From the NCBI GenBank assembly GCA_030600865.1, contig JAUVUS010000201.1:1-5419 (forward strand): 5,419 nt of DNA, given 5' to 3'. Positions 5,304 to 5,419 of the stretch are shown here, piece by piece; the first letter of the stretch is position 1; each line of letters opens with the position of its first letter. The notes under the pieces were generated by a model. It saw nothing but the letters and a program-made list of their open reading frames with translations. It searched no databases and was not told the origin of the DNA. Source of the DNA: Bacteroidales bacterium (GTDB lineage Bacteria; Bacteroidota; Bacteroidia; Bacteroidales; UBA12077). The translations under genes and the position numbers were made by a program.

Positions 5304-5419
5304 TTAAGAAACATCATCAGAGTTGAATTTAAATCCTAAACGTTTACCAGTTTTCATTCTATGGTATTCTACTTTCTCATTTAATTGTGCAACCGACACA
5401 ATTTTAACATTGTCATATG
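5304..5419 (-). CDS. C-terminal end of an unrecognised gene (runs off the right edge)
   Basis: The minus strand is open from the window edge to TAA at 5304-5306, giving the last 37 complete residues of a protein. They begin YDNVKIVSVAQLNEKVEY and end in a basic stretch (HRMKTGKRLGFKF) followed by NSDDVS. Codon use is normal for the window, and an intrinsic terminator follows 29 bases after the stop, which together make a real gene end likely. The fragment has a short beta-strand, a helix and a basic tail, but nothing I can tie to a family with confidence. No overlap with the GRAM gene; the gap between them is 260 bases. Confidence 0.65.
   Translation of the reverse strand, partial: YDNVKIVSVAQLNEKVEYHRMKTGKRLGFKFNSDDVS

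Overview
The window is AT-rich and looks like chromosomal DNA from a Bacteroidota (Bacteroidetes) bacterium. The reasons are very low G+C, weak or absent Shine-Dalgarno sequences before most starts, one exact match to the Bacteroidota -7 promoter box (TAnnTTTG), a lipoprotein M49-type peptidase, and an outer-membrane POTRA-type protein of a kind common in that phylum. Genus cannot be determined from this sequence. Every gene I can support lies on the minus strand, so transcription runs from high to low coordinates.

Layout in transcription order. At the right edge (5419-5304) is the C-terminal end of an unrecognised gene, followed by a clear intrinsic terminator (5274-5239). Next comes a small single-domain GRAM/PH-like protein (5043-4735), also followed by an intrinsic terminator (4692-4659). 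A TerC-family integral membrane protein of the YgdQ type (4591-3845) has its own -7 box just upstream. Flavodoxin (fldA, 3761-3252) follows, with a palindromic candidate operator in its leader. A 275-base gap then holds a possible 36-codon small ORF (3098-2988), whose start codon lies in one arm of an 11-bp inverted repeat. A second, HemG-like flavodoxin-fold protein (2976-2500) comes next. The 256-base gap after it carries two near-identical GTCAC...GTGAC hairpins in opposite orientation, resembling a REPIN. Then come a 547-residue lipoprotein of the dipeptidyl-peptidase III (M49) type (2243-600), an intrinsic terminator (582-547), and the N-terminal third or so of a secreted POTRA/outer-membrane protein (533 to the left edge).

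The genes do not form one obvious pathway. There are two loose themes. One is low-potential electron transfer and metal/redox homeostasis (two flavodoxin-fold proteins beside a TerC-type transporter, which in other bacteria is linked to manganese export). The other is the cell envelope (a lipoprotein peptidase followed by an outer-membrane POTRA protein). The terminators and leaders suggest mostly short transcription units. terC-fldA and the small ORF-hemG-like pair are the most plausible co-transcribed sets.

I saw no tRNA, rRNA, CRISPR array, transposase, phage gene or defence system. I found no convincing new multi-gene system. The most notable non-coding signals are the REPIN-like pair, the start-sequestering inverted repeat before the small ORF, the palindrome in front of fldA, and a terminator placed 13 nt before the POTRA-protein start.
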